Notes: a model not told the origin generated them from the sequence alone. 64,000 bases of DNA from Tropicimonas sp. IMCC34043 (GCF_003390845.1 NZ_QMEK01000001.1:248001-312000), one strand, 5' to 3'; shown: positions 1 through 12,652, counted from the first letter of the stretch. Made by a program: numbers and translations.

Positions 1-999
1 ATCACCGACATCTTCCGCAGCCATGTCGGCAGCTACAAGGACCTGCCGCTGACGCTCTATCACATCCAGTGGAAGTTCCGCGACGAGGTGCGGCCGCGCT
101 TCGGGGTGATGCGGGGCCGCGAGTTCCTGATGAAGGACGGCTATAACTTCGACCTGACCAAGGAAGACGCGCTGCACGCCTATAACCGGCATCTGGTGAG
201 CTATCTGCGCACCTACGAGCGCATGGGGCTGCAGGCGATCCCGATGCGGGCGGATTCGGGGCCGATCGGCGGCGACGACACCCACGAATTCCTGGTGCTG
301 GCCGATACCGGCGAATCCGAGGTGTTCTATGACAGCCGCGTTACCGACATCCGGCTCGGCGCGCGCGACATCGACTATGACGACAAGGATCAGTGCCGCG
401 GCGTGATGGAGGAGTTCACCGCGCTTTATGCCCGCACCGACGAGACCCACGATGCGGGACTGTTCGAGCAGATCCCCGAAGACCGCCGCCGGGTCGCGCG
501 CGGCATCGAGGTCGGGCAGATCTTCTATTTCGGGACCAAGTATTCCGAGCCGATGGGGGCACTGGTCGCCACCCCGGACGGCGAGCGGGTGCCGGTGCAC
601 ATGGGCTCGCACGGGATCGGGGTCAGCCGGCTTGTCGGCGCGCTGATCGAGGCCAACCACGACGACAAGGGCATCATCTGGCCCGAGGGGGTGACGCCGT
701 TCCACGCCGGGATCGTCAACCTCAAGCAGGGCGATGCCGATGCCGATGCCGCCTGCGAGGGGCTCTATGCCGCGCTGCGCGCCCGCGGGCTCGACCCGCT
801 CTATGACGACCGCGAGGAGCGGGCGGGGGCGAAGTTCGCGACCATGGACCTGATCGGGCTGCCCTGGCGGATCACGGTCGGGCCGCGCGGTCTGAAGGCC
901 GGGGTCGTCGAACTGACCAGCCGCCGCACCGGCGAGAGCGAGGAACTGGCGCCCGAACTGGCTGTCGCGCGCATTGCCGAGATTTATGCCGGGCTGTGA
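1..999 (+). CDS. proS: Prolyl-tRNA synthetase, 3' part (5' end outside window)
   Basis: This is the C-terminal 332 residues of class II prolyl-tRNA synthetase, which charges tRNA-Pro with proline in the cytoplasm. The frame is open from base 1 and enters inside class II motif 2, visible as [16 protein letters not shown] followed by RGREFLMKD. Motif 3 is visible as [17 protein letters not shown]. The C-terminal anticodon-binding domain covers roughly the last 100 residues and includes the [11 protein letters not shown] segment. The protein ends soon after this domain and has no editing insertion in the visible part, as in the short alphaproteobacterial form of about 440 residues. About 110 N-terminal residues should lie upstream of the window. 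Confidence 0.97.
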   Translation: MTDIFRSHVGSYKDLPLTLYHIQWKFRDEVRPRFGVMRGREFLMKDGYNFDLTKEDALHAYNRHLVSYLRTYERMGLQAIPMRADSGPIGGDDTHEFLVLADTGESEVFYDSRVTDIRLGARDIDYDDKDQCRGVMEEFTALYARTDETHDAGLFEQIPEDRRRVARGIEVGQIFYFGTKYSEPMGALVATPDGERVPVHMGSHGIGVSRLVGALIEANHDDKGIIWPEGVTPFHAGIVNLKQGDADADAACEGLYAALRARGLDPLYDDREERAGAKFATMDLIGLPWRITVGPRGLKAGVVELTSRRTGESEELAPELAVARIAEIYAGL

Positions 1000-1094
1000 G
1001 CGGGTGGGCGCATCGGGGCCGTCGGTGGGTTTTTGAGTAGGCTCGGAAACCCAAGTGGCCCCGTTCGGGTCGAGGCGTTTCCCTAGGGCAAGTC

Positions 1095-1119
1095 AGAAAG
1101 GCCGCCGCGCGGCCTTTCT
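1095..1119. terminator. Hairpin terminator after proS
   Basis: A perfect 10-bp inverted repeat (AGAAAGGCCG / CGGCCTTTCT, 5-nt loop) lies about 95 bp after the proS stop. Its arms end in A-rich and T-rich tracts, so it could stop transcription from both sides. It lies between proS (+) and the reverse-strand small ORFs, as expected for a terminator between convergent units. Confidence 0.6.
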
Positions 1120-1256
1120 CCGGCCGCAGCATTTGGCCAAGAGGAAGTAGTGATAATAGCAGCATCCGCGCTGTCGTCGGATGGGAACGCGAGCGTTCAC
1201 ACGATATCCCAAGGACCCTCGATCCGTCGGCACGGGCGCGGTGGCATTCGCCCTGT

Positions 1257-1511
1257 TTAACTGTGCCAAGCTGACCGCAAAGGAGCGCGTGCCCCGGTAA
1301 CCGAGATCCAGGGCGTTTGTGGGATTTTCCCGCGCACTTTCCGGGCGTCTTCCGAATTCGAGCGGGCCTTGTCGGACGTGGAAGACCGGGTTGGATTCGC
1401 TTTGTGATGTTCGCGCAGGTAAATCCTGATCAATTGCGATAGTGATTTCCCGCTCGCATTGGTACCGGCGAGAAGCCACTCCTCGATCTCGGGAATGAGC
1501 GTTACTACCAT
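1257..1511 (-). CDS. Possible small protein, weakly ribbon-helix-helix-like
   Basis: An 84-residue reading frame begins at an ATG 7 nt after the stop of the small membrane ORF at 1519-1704. Its first 40 residues (MVVTLIPEIEEWLL, then SLSQLIRIYLREH) resemble the beta-strand plus two-helix layout of CopG/MetJ-type DNA-binding proteins. The rest is polar and low in features. No clear Shine-Dalgarno sequence precedes the ATG. The frame lies in a stretch (about 1120-1940) with no recognised gene, so it may be chance coding. I would accept it only if homologues are conserved. Confidence 0.3.
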   Translation of the reverse strand: MVVTLIPEIEEWLLAGTNASGKSLSQLIRIYLREHHKANPTRSSTSDKARSNSEDARKVRGKIPQTPWISVTGARAPLRSAWHS

Positions 1512-1518
1512 GCGCTTG

Positions 1519-1704
1519 CTAGTCTTTGCGATCTCCGAGGAGGTCCCAAAGATTTGCCGCGGCGAAGGACAGCCCCAGAACGATCCCCATTTCCGAGATC
1601 GCGCTTCCGCCAAGTGGCAGGAAGCCAAAGAGATCGGGCGCCGCGCCTTGTGCGACGGTCAGAAGTACCAGCACGGCACTGCCGAATCCGAACATGATTC
1701 TCAT
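1519..1704 (-). CDS. Possible small membrane protein
   Basis: This is a 61-residue frame with an N-terminal hydrophobic segment that looks like a signal anchor (GFGSAVLVLLTVAQGAA) and a second hydrophobic stretch near residues 35-52. The chosen ATG is preceded at a good distance by GGAG. Another in-frame ATG 12 bp upstream lacks a ribosome site. The downstream ORF at 1257-1511 would be co-transcribed. I do not recognise the family, and the frame may be spurious in this GC-rich genome. Confidence 0.4.
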   Translation of the reverse strand: MRIMFGFGSAVLVLLTVAQGAAPDLFGFLPLGGSAISEMGIVLGLSFAAANLWDLLGDRKD

Positions 1705-1941
1705 CCGCGTCTCCATAGCAAATGGCGTCCAAGGAACATTAGCACAGGCAGAAAGCTCTCCCGGCCGAATTGCTGCAGTGCGGCATGGAAAGTCCTGCGA
1801 CTAGTTTTCGACCGCAGGCGAAGCCTGCCCGGCCCAACGGCTGCCCCTGCTTCCTTGATGCAGGATCGGCGGGCGGGAGCGGCGCGGCTCCCGGTCGGTG
1901 CGGAATTCTCGGGCGGCATCGGAGCAGGCCCGGTCAGGCCC

Positions 1942-4051
<2,110 letters not shown>

Positions 4052-4104
4052 GCCAACATCCTAAATGCGACCAGTACAACTGAAGACAAGGGAAACAAGG
4101 TCAA

Positions 4105-5511
4105 ATGAGCAAAGAAGACGTTCTCAAGACCATCAAGGATGAGGAAGTCGCCTATGTCGACGTCCGCTTCACCGATCCGCGCGGCAAGCTGCAGCACGTG
4201 ACCGTGATGTCGGACCAGGTCGACGAGGATTTCCTGGAAGATGGTTTCATGTTCGACGGCTCGTCGATCGCCGGCTGGAAGGGCATCGAAGAGTCCGACA
4301 TGAAGCTGATGCCGGATGTATCCTCGAGCTACATGGATCCGTTCTACGCCGAGAAGACGCTCGCCATCCACTGCTCGGTCGTCGAGCCGGACACGGGCGA
4401 ACCCTATGACCGCGACCCGCGCGGCACCGCCGAGAAGGCCGAGGCCTATCTGAAGTCGACCGGGATCGGCGATGCGGCCTATATGGGGCCCGAGGCCGAA
4501 TTCTTCATCTTCGACGACGTGCGTTTTCAGGTCGGGATGAACAAGGTGTCCTTCGAGGTCGACGCGATCGACGCCTCTTGGAACACCGACACCCAGTACG
4601 AGATGGGCAACATGGGCCACCGGCCCGGTATCAAGGGCGGCTATTTCCCGGTCAACCCGATCGACGATGCCCAGGATCTGCGCTCCGAGATGCTCTCGAC
4701 CATGAAGCGGATCGGGATGAAGGTCGACAAGCACCACCACGAGGTGGCGAGCTGCCAGCACGAGCTGGGTCTGATCTTCGGCACGCTGACCAAGCAGGCC
4801 GACGAGATCCAGAAGTACAAGTACATCGTGCACAACGTGGCCCATGCCTATGGCAAGACGGCGACCTTCATGCCGAAGCCGATCTCGGGCGACAACGGCA
4901 CCGGCATGCACGTCAACATGTCGATCTTCAAGGATGGCAAGCCGGTGTTCGCCGGTGACAAATATGCCGACCTCAGCGACGAAGCGCTCTATTACATCGG
5001 CGGTCTGCTGAAGCACGCCAAGACGCTGAACGCCTTCACCAACCCCGGCACCAACTCCTACAAGCGCCTGATCCCGGGCTTCGAGGCGCCGGTGCTGCGC
5101 GCCTATTCGGCCTCGAACCGCTCGGGCTGCATCCGGATCCCGTGGGCCGAGAACCCCAAGGCCAAGCGCGTCGAAGCCCGCTTCCCCGATCCCTCGGCCA
5201 ACCCCTATCTGGCCTTCTCCGCCCTGCTGATGGCCGGTCTGGACGGGATCAAGAACAAGATCCATCCGGGCGAAGCCATGGACAAGGACCTCTACGATCT
5301 TCCGCCCGAGGAACTGGCCGGCATTCCGACCGTCTGCGCCTCGCTGCGGGAAGCCATGGATTGCCTCGCGTCGGATCACGAGTTCCTGCTTGCCGGCGAC
5401 GTGTTCACGCCGAGCCAGATCGAGGGCTACATGGATCTCAAGTGGGAAGAGATCTATGCCTACGAGCATTGCCCGCACCCGATCGAGTACAAGATGTACT
5501 ACAGCTGCTGA
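4105..5511 (+). CDS. glnA: Glutamine synthetase type I
   Basis: This is the complete 468-residue GSI enzyme, which makes glutamine from glutamate, ammonia and ATP as a cytoplasmic dodecamer. Visible hallmarks are [14 protein letters not shown] near residue 50, the active-site segments GPEAEFF and [10 protein letters not shown], the RIP segment in [10 protein letters not shown], and the adenylylation loop [10 protein letters not shown]. Its Tyr is residue 397, matching the enterobacterial adenylylation site, so control by GlnE is expected. Together with glnB immediately upstream it forms the nitrogen assimilation unit, which ends at the strong terminator about 25 bp after the stop. Confidence 0.98.
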   Translation: MSKEDVLKTIKDEEVAYVDVRFTDPRGKLQHVTVMSDQVDEDFLEDGFMFDGSSIAGWKGIEESDMKLMPDVSSSYMDPFYAEKTLAIHCSVVEPDTGEPYDRDPRGTAEKAEAYLKSTGIGDAAYMGPEAEFFIFDDVRFQVGMNKVSFEVDAIDASWNTDTQYEMGNMGHRPGIKGGYFPVNPIDDAQDLRSEMLSTMKRIGMKVDKHHHEVASCQHELGLIFGTLTKQADEIQKYKYIVHNVAHAYGKTATFMPKPISGDNGTGMHVNMSIFKDGKPVFAGDKYADLSDEALYYIGGLLKHAKTLNAFTNPGTNSYKRLIPGFEAPVLRAYSASNRSGCIRIPWAENPKAKRVEARFPDPSANPYLAFSALLMAGLDGIKNKIHPGEAMDKDLYDLPPEELAGIPTVCASLREAMDCLASDHEFLLAGDVFTPSQIEGYMDLKWEEIYAYEHCPHPIEYKMYYSC

Positions 5512-5534
5512 TCCGGCCCTTGCGGCATGGATCG

Positions 5535-5561
5535 AAAGGGGCGCCTCCGGGCGCCCCTTTT
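5535..5561 (+). terminator. Rho-independent terminator of glnBA
   Basis: A GC-rich hairpin (AAAGGGGCGCC / GGCGCCCCTTT with a 4-nt loop) followed by a short T run lies 24 bp after glnA. This is a textbook intrinsic terminator. Confidence 0.85.
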
Positions 5562-5756
5562 GCTTTGGCGATGCTGCCCTCAAAGCGCGAACAGCCGGTG
5601 CCGCAGGGCGACAGGGCATTCGCCGCGGAGCCCGGGACCTGCGTCTGCGCCGCCGCGCGCGCGAATTTCCGTGGGATGGTTGCGCAGCGCCAAAAGCTGT
5701 GATCCGCTTGGGGGGCAGGCGGCAGTGGCCGCCCGGCGGCGACAGGAGCGTGCGCA

Positions 5757-6242
5757 ATGCAGGTCTTGATTCTGGTTTTTGTGGTCGGTCTGGCCGCCCT
5801 GCTGGTGGTGTTCCGTATGGCGCCCTCGGACCCGAAGCGATGGCACGTGGATCCGGCAACAGGCGTCTCAGGGAACGGGCGGTTCGTGGTCGCTCCTGCG
5901 GGCGGCGACAGGACGGGTCCTGTGGTGCCGCTCGCCCCGGAGGCGATGCTGCAGCAGATTGACCGCATTGCCGCGGCGACGCCGCGGACCTGCCGGCTGG
6001 CAGGCGATCCCGCCTCGGGGCGGGTTACCTATATCACTCGCTCGCGGGTCTTCGGGTTTCCCGATTATACCAGCGTCGCCGCGATGGCAGGCGACGGCGG
6101 GGCGCAGCCGGTGATCTTTGCGCGGCAGCGATTTGGAAAGTCGGACCTGGGCGTCAACCGCAAGCGGGTCGAAAGCTGGCTTGCCGCGCTGGAGCGGGGC
6201 GAGGGCGCCGCCGGTCCAACCTCGCAACCTTGCCAGCGCTGA
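5757..6242 (+). CDS. DUF1499 family membrane-anchored protein
   Basis: This is a 161-residue protein with an N-terminal signal-anchor helix (MQVLILVFVVGLAALLVVF) and a soluble domain that I recognise as DUF1499 by the segment YITRSRVFGFPDYTSV followed by a conserved strand ending IFARQRFGKSDLGVN. An AGGAG ribosome site precedes the ATG. The family is widespread in Proteobacteria and its biochemical role is not known. It lies alone between the glnA terminator and the sqd operon, with about 200 bp on each side. Confidence 0.8.
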   Translation: MQVLILVFVVGLAALLVVFRMAPSDPKRWHVDPATGVSGNGRFVVAPAGGDRTGPVVPLAPEAMLQQIDRIAAATPRTCRLAGDPASGRVTYITRSRVFGFPDYTSVAAMAGDGGAQPVIFARQRFGKSDLGVNRKRVESWLAALERGEGAAGPTSQPCQR

Positions 6243-6439
6243 GGACGCACCTGGTGCAGGCGCACGCGCGATGTCTGTCGGTCCCGACGCCCGGCGTCGG
6301 GGCCGTCGGAGCGAGGAGCATCGGTCGGATCCGGCCGAAACTGTCGCATTTCTTTCATTCGACATGCATCCCGTGCAGGAATATGCGAACAGACCAGCGA
6401 TAGTTAAGCAAACCGGTCGGTGGCCGGAGGGAGATGACG

Positions 6440-7660
6440 ATGCGTATTGCGGTTCTCGGCGGTGACGGTTTCTGTGGCTGGCCAACTTCGCTTCACCTGT
6501 CAAACCTCGGCCACGAGGTTCACATCGTCGATAACCTGTCGCGTCGCTGGATCGACACAGAGCTTGGCGTGCAGTCCCTGACGCCGATGGATTCGATCCA
6601 GGAACGCTGCCGGATCTGGAAACAGGTCTCGGGCAACGAGATCAAGTTCCACCTGCTCGACATTGCCAAGGAATACCAGCGCCTGCGCCTGTGGCTGGAG
6701 GAATACCGCCCCGACGCCCTGATCCATTTCGCCGAACAGCGCGCCGCGCCCTATTCGATGAAATCGGACCGCCACAAGGTCTATACCGTCGACAACAACG
6801 TCAGCGCGACGCACAACCTGCTGACCGCGATGGTCGAGACCGGGATCGACGCGCATCTGGTCCACCTCGGCACCATGGGCGTCTACGGCTATTCGACCAT
6901 CGGCGCGCCGATCCCCGAAGGCTATCTGGACGTGTCGGTCGAAACCGACAGCGGCGCCAAGGGGATGGAGATCCTCTATCCGACGAAACCCGGCTCGGTC
7001 TATCACATGACCAAGTCGCTCGATCAGATCCTGTTCCAGTTCTATGCCCAGAACGACGGGGTGCGGATCACCGACCTGCATCAGGGCATCGTCTGGGGCA
7101 CCAACACCGATCAGACCAGCCGCCACGAGCAGTTGGTCAACCGCTTCGACTATGACGGCGATTATGGCACGGTGCTGAACCGGTTCCTGATCCAGGCCGC
7201 GATCAACTATCCGCTGACCGTGCATGGCACGGGCGGACAGACCCGCGCCTTCATCCACATTCAGGATACCGTGCGCTGCATCGAACTGGCGCTCGGGGAT
7301 GCGCCCGAGGCGGGCAACCGCGTCAAGATCTTCAACCAGATGACCGAAACCCACCGGGTGCGCGATCTGGCCGAAATGGTGGCGGGCATGACCGGCGCCA
7401 AGATCGCCTGGCTGCCGAACCCGCGCAAGGAAGCCGCCGAGAACGAGCTGATCGTGAAGAACGACAACTTCCTCGCCCTCGGGCTCGACCCGATCCGTCT
7501 GCAGGAAGGTCTTCTGGACGAGATCGTCCATATCGCCGAGAAATATGCCCACCGGGTCGACCGCAAGTTCGTGCCCTGCGTCTCGGCCTGGACCAAGGAT
7601 CTGGCCAAGAAGGTCGTGCACGACCCCGAGGCGGCGCCGCAGCTCAAGTCGGTGTCCTGA
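6440..7660 (+). CDS. sqdB: UDP-sulfoquinovose synthase
   Basis: This 406-residue short-chain dehydrogenase-type enzyme converts UDP-glucose and sulfite to UDP-sulfoquinovose, the head-group donor for the sulfolipid SQDG. The Rossmann motif GGDGFCGWP opens the protein, followed by VDNLSRRWIDTELG, which is typical of SqdB. The catalytic Thr-Tyr-Lys set is seen as HLGTMGVYGYS and YHMTKS. I chose the second ATG because GGAGGGAG lies 6 nt before it; an ATG two codons earlier overlaps that site. sqdD starts 5 bp after the stop and sqdC follows, the gene order known from Rhodobacter. Confidence 0.95.
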   Translation: MRIAVLGGDGFCGWPTSLHLSNLGHEVHIVDNLSRRWIDTELGVQSLTPMDSIQERCRIWKQVSGNEIKFHLLDIAKEYQRLRLWLEEYRPDALIHFAEQRAAPYSMKSDRHKVYTVDNNVSATHNLLTAMVETGIDAHLVHLGTMGVYGYSTIGAPIPEGYLDVSVETDSGAKGMEILYPTKPGSVYHMTKSLDQILFQFYAQNDGVRITDLHQGIVWGTNTDQTSRHEQLVNRFDYDGDYGTVLNRFLIQAAINYPLTVHGTGGQTRAFIHIQDTVRCIELALGDAPEAGNRVKIFNQMTETHRVRDLAEMVAGMTGAKIAWLPNPRKEAAENELIVKNDNFLALGLDPIRLQEGLLDEIVHIAEKYAHRVDRKFVPCVSAWTKDLAKKVVHDPEAAPQLKSVS

Positions 7661-7665
7661 CCGAC

Positions 7666-8508
7666 ATGGCCGACGGACTGATCGCGGACCGCCCGGCCGG
7701 TGGTCCGCACGCCTTCGTGACGCTTGTCACCAATGCCGACTATGCGCTGGGGGCGAAGGCGCTCGTCCGGTCGATCCGCCTGACCGGCAGCACCGCAGAT
7801 TGCGTGGTGCTGCATACCGGCGGCGTCGCGGCCGAGGATCTGGCGCCGCTCGTGTCGCTTGGCGCCCGGCTGGTGAAGACCGAGCTTCTGGCCACGTCGG
7901 ACGCCTTCAACGAGGCCCATGCCCGGGCCCGGATCCACGGCCTGAACCCGTTTACCAAGGGCGAGAAGCCGCCCTTTCACACGCCACTCGACAATTTCGC
8001 CAAGCTGCGGCTGTGGCAACTGGTCGAATACGACTCGGTCGTGTTCATCGACGCCGATGCGCTGGTGCTGCACAACATCGACCGGCTGTTCGGCTACCCC
8101 GAATTCTGCGCCGCCCCCAACGTCTATGAAGGCCTCGCGGATTTCCACCGCATGAATTCCGGCGTCTTCACCGCCCGGCCGAATGTCACGACCTTCGAGT
8201 CGATGCTGGCCGCGCTCGACACGCCGGGGGCGTTCTGGAAGCGCACCGACCAGACCTTCCTGCAGCATTTCTTTCCCGGCTGGCACGGGCTGCCGGTGTT
8301 CGACAACATGCTGCAATATGTCTGGTTCAACATGCCGGACCTGTGGGACTGGGCCTCGATCCGCGTCCTGCATTTCCAGTACGAAAAGCCCTGGCAGGAT
8401 CCCCACCCGAAGGCGGCCCAGCTTGCGCCGCTGATCGCGCTGTGGGAGGCCTTTGCCGGCGACGGGCCGGTGCCCGAGATTGCGAGCCTTCCGGGGCCTT
8501 TGGAGTGA
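7666..8508 (+). CDS. sqdD: Glycosyltransferase of sulfolipid synthesis
   Basis: This 280-residue GT8 (glycogenin-like) glycosyltransferase probably transfers sulfoquinovose from UDP-sulfoquinovose to diacylglycerol, as proposed for Rhodobacter SqdD. The N-terminal strand FVTLVTNADYALGAKALVRS and the metal-binding DxD in VVFIDADALVL are visible. A later segment has the HFQYEKPWQD block, typical of glycogenin-like enzymes. No strong ribosome site is seen, and translation may be coupled to sqdB, whose stop is 5 bp upstream. Assignment rests on both family and operon position. Confidence 0.9.
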   Translation: MADGLIADRPAGGPHAFVTLVTNADYALGAKALVRSIRLTGSTADCVVLHTGGVAAEDLAPLVSLGARLVKTELLATSDAFNEAHARARIHGLNPFTKGEKPPFHTPLDNFAKLRLWQLVEYDSVVFIDADALVLHNIDRLFGYPEFCAAPNVYEGLADFHRMNSGVFTARPNVTTFESMLAALDTPGAFWKRTDQTFLQHFFPGWHGLPVFDNMLQYVWFNMPDLWDWASIRVLHFQYEKPWQDPHPKAAQLAPLIALWEAFAGDGPVPEIASLPGPLE

Positions 8509-8518
8509 GGGCCGCAGG

Positions 8519-9403
8519 GTGAGAATCGCCGTCACCGGCGGCACCGGGCTGGTCGGCCGGTTTGTCGTCGAGGCAGCGCTGGCTGCGGGCGACGAGGTTG
8601 TCGTGCTGGGGCGGACTGCGCCGCCGGAGAACTTCTTTTCCCGCCCGGTCCGATTCCTTGCCCACGATCTGCGTGCACAGGCACCGGCGCTCGACAAGTT
8701 CGAGGCGCTGGTCCACGCCGCTTTCAGCCATCTGCCCGGCCGCTATCGCGGCGGCGAGGGCGGAAACCCCGAGGGGTTTCTGGCCGACAACCTCGAGGGC
8801 AGCCTGCGGCTTTTCCGGGCTGCCAAGGCGGCAGGCGTGCGCCGGGCGGTGTTCCTGTCCTCGCGCGCGGTCTATGGCGCATATCCCCCCGGAACGGCCC
8901 TGAACGAGGCGACAGAGCCACGGCCCGACACGCTCTATGGTGAGGTCAAGCTGCGGGCCGAACGGTCGCTGGCGGCGCTCTGCGGCCCCGGATTTGCCAC
9001 GGTCAGCCTGCGGGCCACCGGTGTCTATGGGCCGGCCGGCCCCGGGCAGCGGCACAAGTGGCAGGACCTTTTCGAGGCCTTCGCACGGGGCGAGGCGATT
9101 GCCCCGCGGGTCGCGACCGAGGTCCATGGTGCCGATCTGGCCGCGGCGGTTCGGCTTGCGCTGCACGCCGATCCGGCGGCGGTGTCGGGGCAGGTCTTCA
9201 ACGTCTCGGACATCCTGCTTGACCGCCGTGATCTGCTGGGCGAGGTCGCGCGGCTGACGGGCACGTCTGCGCCGCTGCCGCCGCGGGCCGATGCGACGAA
9301 AGTCAATGCGATGGAATGCGACCGGCTGTTGGCATTGGGCTGGCGCCCGGGCGGCATGGATCGGTTGCGTGACAGCCTGCCCGGGATGCTCGGTCAGCCC
9401 TGA
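8519..9403 (+). CDS. sqdC: NAD-dependent epimerase/reductase-like protein SqdC
   Basis: This 294-residue extended short-chain dehydrogenase starts at a GTG preceded by GGAGTGAGGG. It shows the nucleotide-binding GGTGLVGRFV motif, the active-site Ser-Tyr-Lys pattern (FLSSRAVYGAY and LYGEVK) and VYGPAGPGQ. It is the third gene of the sqdBDC operon and starts 10 bp after the sqdD stop. In Rhodobacter, sqdC affects sulfolipid formation and its loss leads to an alternative sulfoquinovosyl product, but the exact reaction is unsettled, so the chemistry here is inferred only from family and context. Confidence 0.85.
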   Translation: MRIAVTGGTGLVGRFVVEAALAAGDEVVVLGRTAPPENFFSRPVRFLAHDLRAQAPALDKFEALVHAAFSHLPGRYRGGEGGNPEGFLADNLEGSLRLFRAAKAAGVRRAVFLSSRAVYGAYPPGTALNEATEPRPDTLYGEVKLRAERSLAALCGPGFATVSLRATGVYGPAGPGQRHKWQDLFEAFARGEAIAPRVATEVHGADLAAAVRLALHADPAAVSGQVFNVSDILLDRRDLLGEVARLTGTSAPLPPRADATKVNAMECDRLLALGWRPGGMDRLRDSLPGMLGQP

Positions 9404-9447
9404 GGACCTGCGCGGGGCGTCCGGCGGGGCATTTTCAACAATTGGCT

Positions 9448-9473
9448 GGCGCCGGGACCGAAGCCCCGGCGCC
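9448..9473. terminator. Hairpin between convergent sqdC and RND genes
   Basis: A perfect 9-bp inverted repeat (GGCGCCGGG / CCCGGCGCC, 8-nt loop) lies 45 bp past sqdC and 15 bp past the stop of the reverse-strand RND gene. No clear T run follows, so its terminator role is inferred from position and stem strength. Confidence 0.5.
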
Positions 9474-9487
9474 CGATCTCTCGATCA

Positions 9488-12400
9488 TCAGGCAGAAGGT
9501 TCGTCGCCGCCGGAATGGCCGGTGCTGTCCTTGCCCTTGCCAAGGCCGTGGACCCATTCGCGGAAGTTTTGCGCCACGACATAAAGCGACGGGATGACAA
9601 AGATCCCGACCGCGGCAGCGGCCAGCATCCCGTAGAAGACTGGCGTGCCGACGCCCTGACGCGCAAGTTGCGAGGCGCCTGTCGCCACCACCAGCGGATA
9701 GAGCCCGGCGACGAAGGCAAGGCTCGTCATCATCACGGCGCGGAACCGGGCCTTGGCGCCGAGGATCGCGGCCTCGGTGATCCCCATGCCGTGTTTGCGC
9801 CGATCCATCGCGAACTCGACGATCAGGATCGCGTTCTTGGCCGCCAGCGCGATCAGCACGACAAGCCCGATCTGCGCATAGAGGTTGTTGTCAAGCCCGG
9901 CGATCCGCAACCCGATCATCGCGCCCGCCATGCCAAAGCTGACCGACAGCAGCACCGCGACCGGGATCGACCAGCTTTCGTACAGCGCGACGAGGAACAG
10001 ATAGGCGAACAGCAGGGCAAGCACGAGCACGATCTGGGTGGTTCCGCCGGCCTTGATCTCCTGGAGCGCGGTGCCGGTCCAGGCATAGGTATACCCGGGC
10101 GGAAGCGAACTGGCCGCGACCTCCTGCATCGCCGTGATCGCCTCGCCCGAGGCGACGCCGGGTGCTGGCCCGCCCGAGACCGTCACGCTGCGGTAATTGT
10201 TGAACCGCACCAGAGACTGCGGCCCGAGCACCATCTCGGGCCGGGCAATGGCCGCGACAGGCACCATTTCGCCGGCGGCATTTCGCACGTGCAGCCGCGA
10301 GATGTTGTCGACCGTGGTGCGATAGGGCGCATCGGCCTGGATGTTGACCTGCCAGGTCCGGCCGTAAAGGTTGATGTCGTTGACGTAATATCCGCCAAGG
10401 TTGGCCTGCAGCGCCGTGAACAGGTCCGACAGGTTGACGCCGAGGGTCTCGAGCCGCTCGCGGTCGATGTTGAGATAGACCTGAGGCGTGTTGGCGCGGA
10501 AGGTGGTATAGACCCCGGCAAGCCGCGGGTCGGAATTGGCCGCAGTGACCATCCCCACCGCCGTCGCGCCCAGATCGAGCGGGCTGCCGCCCTGCAGGTC
10601 GAGAAGCTGCATCTCGAACCCCGCGCCAGTGCCGAGCCCGATGATGGGCGGCAGGTTGAACGGGATCGCGATGCCGCCGGGCAGGCGCGAAAACGCCGCC
10701 CGCGCCTTTCCGATCGCGGCATCGACGGATTTGTCGGGGTCGGTGCGGTCCTCGAACGGCTCCATCATCGCAATGGCGAAGCCGCTGTTGGATTTCACCA
10801 GCCCGTCGACAAAGCTGTAGCCGGTGACGGTTGAGACATGCGCAACCCCGGGAAGGCCTGACAGGATGCTCTCGACCTCGTCCATCACGGCACTGGTGCG
10901 GTTGACGGAGGCCGCATCGGGCAGCGCGACCTCGGTGAAGAACACGCCCTGATCCTCGACCGGAAGGAATCCGCCCGGGGTCGTCTTGAACAGGTATCCG
11001 GTGGCGAAGATGCCGAAAGCCAGCAGCGCGAGGCCCAGCACCATGCGCCGGGCAATCGCCCCCATGACGACGCCATAGCCGTCGCGGGCATTGTCGATGC
11101 GCCGCGAGACCCAGGCCAGCGGGCCTTTGGGCGGCCCCGAGTGGCGTTTGAGCAGCAAGGCGCAGAGCGCAGGCGACAGGGTCAGCGCGTTGATCGCCGA
11201 GATCACCATCGAGAACGAAACCGCGACCGCGAATTGCTGGAACATGGTTCCGGTGATGCCCGGGATGAACGCCGTCGGCACGAAGACCGACAGCAGCACC
11301 AGCGTGATCGCGATGATCGGCGCGGTGATTTCCTGCATCGCGACCTCGGTCGCCTGCGGCACGGTCAGTTCTGGCCTGTCCGCCATCACCTTCTCGACGT
11401 TCTCGATCACCACGATGGCGTCATCGACGACGATGCCGATCGCCAGCACCAGCGCCAGCATCGACACGGTGTTGAGCGACAGCCCGAGCGCCAGCATGAA
11501 GGTCAGCGCACCGATCAGCGACACCGGGACGGCGATCAGCGGGATCAGCGTCATGCGGAAGCTGCCGAGGAACAGGAAGACCACGATGATGACCAGAACG
11601 AAGGCCTCGGCCAGCGTCACCAGCACCTCGTGGATACTGGCGTTGACGAAGGTGACCGAGTTATAGGGGATTGCCCATTTCACGTCCTTCGGGAACGAGT
11701 TCTCAAGCTCGGTGAGGGCGGTCTCGATGGCCGCCGCGCTTTGCAGGGCATTGGCGCCGGGCGCGAGATAGACGCCGATCATCGCCGCGGGCTTGCCGTC
11801 GAACTGGCTGTAGGAATCGCTGGTGCGTGCGCCAAGGTCGACGCGCGCGACGTCCCGCACCCGGACCTGTCCGCCCTGTTCGTCCGAGCGGATGATGACG
11901 GCGCCGAATTCCTCGGGCGTCGACAGCCGGCCCTTGGTCTGGATCGTCAGCTGAAGGGTCGGATCCTCGACCATGGGCTGGGCGCCGATCCGGCCGACCG
12001 CTGCCTGCACGTTCTGCGAGCGCAGCGCCGCGATCACGTCCGAGGCGGTCAGCGACAATGCGTTCATGCGGTTGACGTCAAGCCAGATCCGCATGGAGTA
12101 GTCCTGCGCGCCGAACAGCGAGGCATCGCCCACCCCGACCGACCGCTTGATCGTGTCGAGCATGTTGATGGTGGCAAAGTTCGACAGAAACAGCAGGTCG
12201 TGTTCGGGATTGTCCGAGGTCACGACGACCAGCATCAGCAGCGCGGACGACCTTTTCTTGGTGCTGAGGCCGGAACGGGCGACTTCGTCGGGCAGGGAGG
12301 ACTCGGCCAGGCTGACGCGGTTCTGGGTGTTGACGGTGTTGAGGTCGGGGTCGCTGCCGGGCGCGAAGGTGACCGACAGGTTATAGCTGCCGTCCGATCC

Positions 12401-12649
12401 CGACGTCGACTTCATGTAGATCATGTCGCTGACGCCGATCACCTGCTGTTCGATCGGTTGGGCGACGGTGGCCTCGACCACCTCGGCCGAGGCGCCGGGA
12501 TAGCGGGCGGAGACGGAAACCTGGGGCGGCACCACGTCGGGCAATTGTGCGACCGGCATCCGGGTCAGGGAAATCACGCCGGCAAGCGTGAGCACGATCG
12601 AGATGACCAGCGCCATCCGGGGGCGGGTGATGAAGACCTTCGAGATCAT
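9488..12649 (-). CDS. RND multidrug efflux permease (HAE-1 family)
   Basis: This 1053-residue inner-membrane proton/drug antiporter has the AcrB/MexB layout: a first helix at about residues 10-28, a large periplasmic loop, helices 2-7, a second periplasmic loop and helices 8-12. The proton-relay aspartates are in helix 4 ([21 protein letters not shown]). Motifs [19 protein letters not shown] and [14 protein letters not shown] are also typical. Full family length indicates an intact pump. It starts 3 bp after the stop of the adaptor gene, so the two form one operon. No outer-membrane TolC-like gene is adjacent. Substrates cannot be told from sequence. Confidence 0.95.
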   Translation of the reverse strand: MISKVFITRPRMALVISIVLTLAGVISLTRMPVAQLPDVVPPQVSVSARYPGASAEVVEATVAQPIEQQVIGVSDMIYMKSTSGSDGSYNLSVTFAPGSDPDLNTVNTQNRVSLAESSLPDEVARSGLSTKKRSSALLMLVVVTSDNPEHDLLFLSNFATINMLDTIKRSVGVGDASLFGAQDYSMRIWLDVNRMNALSLTASDVIAALRSQNVQAAVGRIGAQPMVEDPTLQLTIQTKGRLSTPEEFGAVIIRSDEQGGQVRVRDVARVDLGARTSDSYSQFDGKPAAMIGVYLAPGANALQSAAAIETALTELENSFPKDVKWAIPYNSVTFVNASIHEVLVTLAEAFVLVIIVVFLFLGSFRMTLIPLIAVPVSLIGALTFMLALGLSLNTVSMLALVLAIGIVVDDAIVVIENVEKVMADRPELTVPQATEVAMQEITAPIIAITLVLLSVFVPTAFIPGITGTMFQQFAVAVSFSMVISAINALTLSPALCALLLKRHSGPPKGPLAWVSRRIDNARDGYGVVMGAIARRMVLGLALLAFGIFATGYLFKTTPGGFLPVEDQGVFFTEVALPDAASVNRTSAVMDEVESILSGLPGVAHVSTVTGYSFVDGLVKSNSGFAIAMMEPFEDRTDPDKSVDAAIGKARAAFSRLPGGIAIPFNLPPIIGLGTGAGFEMQLLDLQGGSPLDLGATAVGMVTAANSDPRLAGVYTTFRANTPQVYLNIDRERLETLGVNLSDLFTALQANLGGYYVNDINLYGRTWQVNIQADAPYRTTVDNISRLHVRNAAGEMVPVAAIARPEMVLGPQSLVRFNNYRSVTVSGGPAPGVASGEAITAMQEVAASSLPPGYTYAWTGTALQEIKAGGTTQIVLVLALLFAYLFLVALYESWSIPVAVLLSVSFGMAGAMIGLRIAGLDNNLYAQIGLVVLIALAAKNAILIVEFAMDRRKHGMGITEAAILGAKARFRAVMMTSLAFVAGLYPLVVATGASQLARQGVGTPVFYGMLAAAAVGIFVIPSLYVVAQNFREWVHGLGKGKDSTGHSGGDEPSA

Positions 12650-12652
12650 GGT

